This document shows, in pieces, positions 60,017-64,000 of a DNA stretch of 64,000 nucleotides (the stretch's first letter is position 1; the number at the start of each line of letters is the position of its first letter). This DNA is from Altibacter lentus (GTDB taxonomy: Bacteria; Bacteroidota; Bacteroidia; Flavobacteriales; Flavobacteriaceae): the NCBI RefSeq assembly GCF_000746845.1, contig NZ_KN050846.1:2434963-2498962 (forward strand). Reading direction: 5' to 3'. Below the pieces are notes generated by a model, which had not been told where the DNA came from, searched no databases, and saw only the letters and a program-made list of their open reading frames with translations. The position numbers and the translations under genes are program-made.

Positions 60017-61765
60017 TCATTTATTAAGTCTTGTAAGCAAAGCTTCAATGGTTATAAGCCTATTCTCCAATTGGTCAATTTTTCTTTTTTGTAATTCAAT
60101 AACTTCCTGTTGTTCCTGTACCGCTTTTACCAAAGGCACCACAAATTCTGCATATCGAAGACCGTAGTGAGAGGTTTCATTTTTAGGTTTATCGACACCG
60201 TGAAAATCAAAACTTATTTCTTGAGCGGTTTTTTCCACTTCTTGGGCTATAAAGCCTATTTGAACTTCGGAGGCTTTTTGGGTTTCGGCGTCACTTAACC
60301 ACGGATTTTCTGAGGCATTGTTGAAACGTGCAATGGCATCCATATCTAGGTTATAAGTGACTGGACGAAGCTTTAAGATAAAATCCAACCCAACAACATT
60401 TTCATGTATGTTCTTTTTAAACCTTCCGTCTGAAAGATTGGACCAATTGGCATAACCACCAATACTTGTAATGGAGGCATCGCCAACTCTAGCAATATTG
60501 TTGGCGTCAGACACGGCATTATAACCTATCGTTATAGTGTTCGATAAATTGGCATTCGGACCGGAATTATACCCAATAGCTGTGTTCCTAGATCCATCTG
60601 TAATAATAGAACACGAACTTCTTCCAACGGCCGTATTGTAGTCACCTGATGTGTTTTGTAGCAGCGCCCCCAAGCCGATTGCTATATTATTATCGCCTGT
60701 CGTATTATTTTGTAAACTGCTATATCCTAAAGCACTATTATAACGTCCGGTTGTGTTTTGCCCTAAAGCATTATTACCTATAGCGGTGTTTGAACTGCCA
60801 GTAGTATTTTCTGCTAACGCTTTATATCCTACTGCGGTTGCTCCTAATGAATGGGTAATGTTCCGTAGACTTTGATACCCTACTGCTGTGTTTGAGCTGC
60901 TTCCCGTAGACAACTCCATGCTTCCCATTCCAATAGCCGTGTTCCATCCTTCTGAAACAGACATTCGGAGTGAACTGCCTCCAACTGAAAGATTATTTAC
61001 TCCGGTTGTATTAGATTCTTGTGAATAACTTCCTATCGCCATATTATCTGCAAAAGTGTTATTGTGAAGGCTATTATAGCCAATAGCAATAACATCAGTT
61101 GGATTGCCAAAATTTTCAAGACTTCCCGTTCCAATGGCAATACTTTTTGAAGCAGAACTTGCGGAGGAAAGTGCATTTGTGCCAATGGCGATGTTGTTTC
61201 CTATCCCAGAACCCAACCTTGTTAAGGCATTAGAGCCTATTGCAATATTACTGTCCGATTTATTTTCTTTTAAGGCGCCATTGCCTATAACGATATTATC
61301 ATCACCATTTATGCCCTGAAAGAGGGTTTGATAACCGATTGCCACGTTTCTTGAACCATTTCTGGTTTGGCTCAAGGCTTGGTATCCAATTCCAATATTT
61401 TGGTTATCATTTTGGTCTTCGTTTTCACCGGCTTCGATACCTAAAAAAATGGAGGAACCATCATTGTCGGATTTTCCGTCTATAAGGTCATTGATCTTTT
61501 CTGCTCCAGAAGATAAGCTTGTCCAATTACTCCCATCAAAAAACCAAAACCCGGCGGTATTGTCGATTTGATAGACCAGCAATCCCGTAGCAGGTGAGGA
61601 GATTGCCGTTCGCTGGGCTTCGGTCATCCTGGGTACCAATACTCCTGTTGTAGTGCTGGTAATGTCCAATGCTGCTGATGCATTGGGGGTGGTGGTTCCA
61701 ATTCCCACTTGGGAAAAAGCAACGGCGGAGAAGAGAATAAGAATAAATAGTGGCGTGCTTTTCAT
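60017..61765 (-). CDS. Hep/Hag-like fibre protein with S74 autochaperone, second copy
   Basis: 582 residues from the ATG at 61765. The signal and first ~70 residues are identical to the protein at 57335 because of the shared 316-bp DNA segment. The middle is different: a run of short repeats (NIAIGNNALGQNTTGRYNSA, NTAIGYNSGPNANLSN), about 14-20 residues each, of the same Hep_Hag head type. The S74 domain carries SDGRFKKNIHENV (about 445) and FIAQEVEKTAQEI, ending in a leucine-rich coiled coil (VIELQKRKIDQLENRLITIE). Likely a second trimeric surface fibre. Confidence 0.9.
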   Translation of the reverse strand: MKSTPLFILILFSAVAFSQVGIGTTTPNASAALDITSTTTGVLVPRMTEAQRTAISSPATGLLVYQIDNTAGFWFFDGSNWTSLSSGAEKINDLIDGKSDNDGSSIFLGIEAGENEDQNDNQNIGIGYQALSQTRNGSRNVAIGYQTLFQGINGDDNIVIGNGALKENKSDSNIAIGSNALTRLGSGIGNNIAIGTNALSSASSASKSIAIGTGSLENFGNPTDVIAIGYNSLHNNTFADNMAIGSYSQESNTTGVNNLSVGGSSLRMSVSEGWNTAIGMGSMELSTGSSSNTAVGYQSLRNITHSLGATAVGYKALAENTTGSSNTAIGNNALGQNTTGRYNSALGYSSLQNNTTGDNNIAIGLGALLQNTSGDYNTAVGRSSCSIITDGSRNTAIGYNSGPNANLSNTITIGYNAVSDANNIARVGDASITSIGGYANWSNLSDGRFKKNIHENVVGLDFILKLRPVTYNLDMDAIARFNNASENPWLSDAETQKASEVQIGFIAQEVEKTAQEISFDFHGVDKPKNETSHYGLRYAEFVVPLVKAVQEQQEVIELQKRKIDQLENRLITIEALLTRLNK

Positions 61766-61848
61766 AATCAATAATTTTTAGGTTACAAAAAGCATAAGTA
61801 GGCTTAAGGATAAGTTTCGGTCTTAGATTTTGGGCAAAATCGGGTGTT
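61533..61848. repeat. 316-bp direct repeat, copy 2
   Basis: Second copy of the segment at 59664-59979, over the 5' end and upstream region of the second fibre gene. Confidence 0.92.
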
Positions 61849-62010
61849 CTCTAATCTTACATCGAAACATTTTAAAAATATCATCAATTAAAATGATAAA
61901 TAAGACATAAGACTGCTCTCGGAAAGACCTAAAATTATTTGTTTGTTGAATAATGCCCTATATGTGAGTGCATTTCCAGTTAGATATAATTTAAAAACCT
62001 ATTAAAGAAT

Positions 62011-63087
62011 TTATTGTTTTATGATGCGTAAGGTATTTAATCCTTCTTCGGCAGAACTTACTTTCACAAAATATACCCCTGCGGCCGCATTTATTTCCTG
62101 CTGAATTGTTTTTGCCAAGACAAATTTTTCTGAAGCGATTATTTGTCCTAGCATGTTTGAGATTGTAACTTCTACTTCGGGATAAGTAGCTCCTAGGTCT
62201 ATGTTAATATTTCCAGATGTAGGATTTGGATAAGCCACGACCCTTTTTTGATCGAAATCGTTCACACCAAGATCGGGGTCTCCCGGTATTGCGAACATAC
62301 CGTATTGGGAAGAACTGGGAGTAACCCCCAGATCTGTCGCTTGACCGGTGTCTGTATTGATCGTAAAAAAGTAACTCCGCAATATCGTCTCGTTGATCAC
62401 AGACACCATATACAATGTATTGGTGGGGTGATGGAAAGAAGCACCGTGACGTACATTGTATAGATTGATACCTCCAAAGGAACCAACTTCGGTAGCAACA
62501 CCGGTAGAAAGATCTACTGTATATAAGGAGTTGGTGTTGGCGTCCCCCATATAGGCAATCCCATTATTGTCTATTTCGAGCCACACAGGTTGCGGTGTTC
62601 CAAGCCCCGTTCCAATAGGTGTGAGATCTCCGGTCGTAAGATTAACAGAGAACAATTGTCCCGTCGTAGCTCCTGAGTTAACATCATCACTAATAAAATA
62701 CATGGTGCCCGTTGTAAAATCATACGACAGACCAATGGCATTATGGTTAACCGGAACACCTGTCATATCGGCAATTTCGGTAATAGCGCCCGTGGTTGGC
62801 TCTACGGTAACCAGTTTGTATGTACTGGTTACTGCGTACAAGGTTTGGTTTTCAGTAAAATCTGCCGAATGTAAAAACGTTTCGCTGGTCGCGATGGTCG
62901 TAATAATATTATCTGGAAACTCGATAGTCGCAAAGACACGGGGATTTGCTGATTGGCGTTGTAAATAAGCTGTTACATTATCTCCTAAATTAGTGTGTTC
63001 CCTTTGATCTATTGTTGCAGTCGGGGCTTGGGAAAAGAATGTCCAAGAGGTGGAGAAAACGAGTAATAGTAATAGTAATTTTTTCAT
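62011..63087 (-). CDS. T9SS-secreted beta-propeller-like protein
   Basis: 358 residues. Signal peptide MKKLLLLLLVFSTSWTFFSQ. The mature part shows repeated beta units (YAVTSTYKLVTVEPTTGAIT, GQLFSVNLTTGDLTPIGTGL, LYTVDLSTGVATEVGSFGG), like DUF4394/propeller proteins that recount values. It closes with a type A T9SS sorting domain (VVAYPNPTSGNINIDLG ... LNTLRIIKQ). Exported; no enzyme motif seen. Surface or extracellular function unknown. Confidence 0.88.
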   Translation of the reverse strand: MKKLLLLLLVFSTSWTFFSQAPTATIDQREHTNLGDNVTAYLQRQSANPRVFATIEFPDNIITTIATSETFLHSADFTENQTLYAVTSTYKLVTVEPTTGAITEIADMTGVPVNHNAIGLSYDFTTGTMYFISDDVNSGATTGQLFSVNLTTGDLTPIGTGLGTPQPVWLEIDNNGIAYMGDANTNSLYTVDLSTGVATEVGSFGGINLYNVRHGASFHHPTNTLYMVSVINETILRSYFFTINTDTGQATDLGVTPSSSQYGMFAIPGDPDLGVNDFDQKRVVAYPNPTSGNINIDLGATYPEVEVTISNMLGQIIASEKFVLAKTIQQEINAAAGVYFVKVSSAEEGLNTLRIIKQ

Positions 63088-63217
63088 TTGAAGAAGTTTT
63101 AAATTAATTTTTAAACAATTCGCTTTAATGATGTAAGGCGGGGATCGACCTCAAATTGATAGTATACTTCTACATCGAATGTTTTTTAAAATGTCATCAC
63201 AGAACCAAAAAGAAGTT

Positions 63218-63225
63218 TATTTTTG
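63218..63225 (+). promoter_or_regulatory. -7 promoter element (TATTTTTG)
   Basis: Fits TAnnTTTG, 21 bases before the diphosphomevalonate decarboxylase start. No clear -33 element. Confidence 0.45.
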
Positions 63226-63246
63226 TTTTTGAATCGGCCTAAACCA

Positions 63247-64000
63247 TGACTGAAGAGGATTTCATTACGCATGCCCATCCAACCACCATTGAAAAAGATG
63301 TTGTGTCCAGCGTTGCTCCAAGTAACATTGCCCTAATAAAATATTGGGGGAAGTACGGAAATCAATTACCCGAGAATGCTTCGGTGAGTTTTACACTCTC
63401 CAATTGTCATACAAAGACAACGCTCTCCTATCAGAAGAAGGACTCCGAAGGATTCGATTTTTCGGTTTTCTTGGATGATGCACCTGCTCCTTCCTTTGAA
63501 CCTAAGATCTCAACGTTTTTTGAACGTATTAAAGAATACATTCCTTTTTTAGAAAAATATTCTTTTACAATTCATACCACCAACAGTTTCCCTCACAGTA
63601 GCGGTATCGCATCGTCGGCCAGTGGTATGAGTGCGCTGGCATTATGCCTGGTGCGTATGGAACAGCAAATGAATCCGCAAATGGATCAAGCACTTGTTAC
63701 CCGTAAGGCCTCTTTTCTGGCGCGACTGGGTTCCGGTAGTGCCAGCCGAAGTATTGAAGGACCTCTGGTAGTGTGGGGAAAGCACCCTAAAATAGAAGGT
63801 AGTTCGAACTTATATGGGGTTCCTTTCCCGTATAAGGTACATCCCACCTTTGAGAATTTTCAGGATACAATATTGCTGGTAGATAAAGGAGAAAAGCAGG
63901 TAAGCAGCACCTTGGGTCATGATCTTATGCACGGTCACCCTTTTGCACGACAACGTTTTGAAAAAGCTAATGCCAATCTTACTGCCTTGATCTCGGTGCT
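63247..64000 (+). CDS. mvaD: Diphosphomevalonate decarboxylase, N-terminal part (cut by window edge)
   Basis: 251 codons from ATG at 63247 to the edge, open throughout. Reads MTEEDFITHAHPTTIEKDVV, then SNIALIKYWGKYGNQLPENA, the mevalonate-diphosphate decarboxylase signature with Lys and Asn contacting the substrate. The GHMP-kinase glycine-rich loop is SFPHSSGIASSASGMSALAL (about 113-132), and ARLGSGSASRSIEG follows. It converts mevalonate diphosphate to isopentenyl diphosphate, CO2 and ADP. This indicates use of the mevalonate pathway for isoprenoids, as in many flavobacteria. The C-terminal third is outside the window. Confidence 0.95.

Overview
The window comes from a marine-type Flavobacteriaceae (Bacteroidota) genome. 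Evidence for this: T9SS C-terminal sorting domains, HYC_CC_PP-type small proteins, TAnnTTTG-type -7 promoter elements, a mevalonate-pathway gene and general AT-richness. Two parts are sharply distinct and meet at about 44.27 kb.

Positions 1-44266 are the right-hand part of an integrated genomic island devoted to metal and sulfur stress. A tyrosine integrase (42759-43973) sits next to a 57-bp remnant of the 3' part of a tRNA-Leu(UAG) gene (44210-44266), which is the attachment duplicate. The other end, where an intact tRNA-Leu is expected, lies left of the window. All 40 or so island genes run on the minus strand. Reading right to left they form four modules. (a) Copper/silver (about 42.6-21.6 kb): HYC_CC_PP protein, CusA, TolC, an HMA-AraC fusion regulator, a Cys-rich copper-storage protein, a multicopper oxidase with a CopB-like barrel tail, three DUF3347 proteins, a haem-binding protein, a K+ channel, CopA ATPase with PepSY/DUF305 partners, and a CusB adaptor. 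(b) Sulfide/persulfide (21.6-15.5 kb): Crp/Fnr regulator, TauE exporter, sterol-desaturase-like protein, persulfide dioxygenase-rhodanese, MFS and split YeeE. Palindromic Crp/Fnr-like sites lie near -41 of two promoters. (c) A TonB receptor with two iron-box-like palindromes (12.6-15 kb). (d) Zinc/cobalt/cadmium (12.3-0 kb): HYC_CC_PP protein, a CzcA-CzcC fusion, CzcB, PII, a Fur-family regulator, three SpoIIAA-like proteins, membrane channels and the start of a Zn/Cd P1B ATPase. Three members of (d) share a TTTGCACAnnCnnTGCA operator over the promoter.

Positions 44267-64000 are ordinary chromosome: a tRNA terminator, an endonuclease/exonuclease/phosphatase gene, a PLP decarboxylase overlapped by a BaiN-like flavoprotein, a DUF4174 protein, an ECF sigma/TPR membrane protein/CHAT-TPR protease operon, a lipoprotein, a DUF1697 protein, two T9SS-secreted proteins, two S74-chaperone adhesin or fibre-like proteins sharing a 316-bp identical segment, and the start of diphosphomevalonate decarboxylase.

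The observations most worth checking are: the in-frame CGCTTTCGCGAAAGCG palindromes scattered through island genes; the three regulatory-site families; the run of long hairpins at 30.7-30.96 kb; the HMA-AraC fusion; the two efflux/oxidase fusion proteins; and the CHAT/sigma operon.
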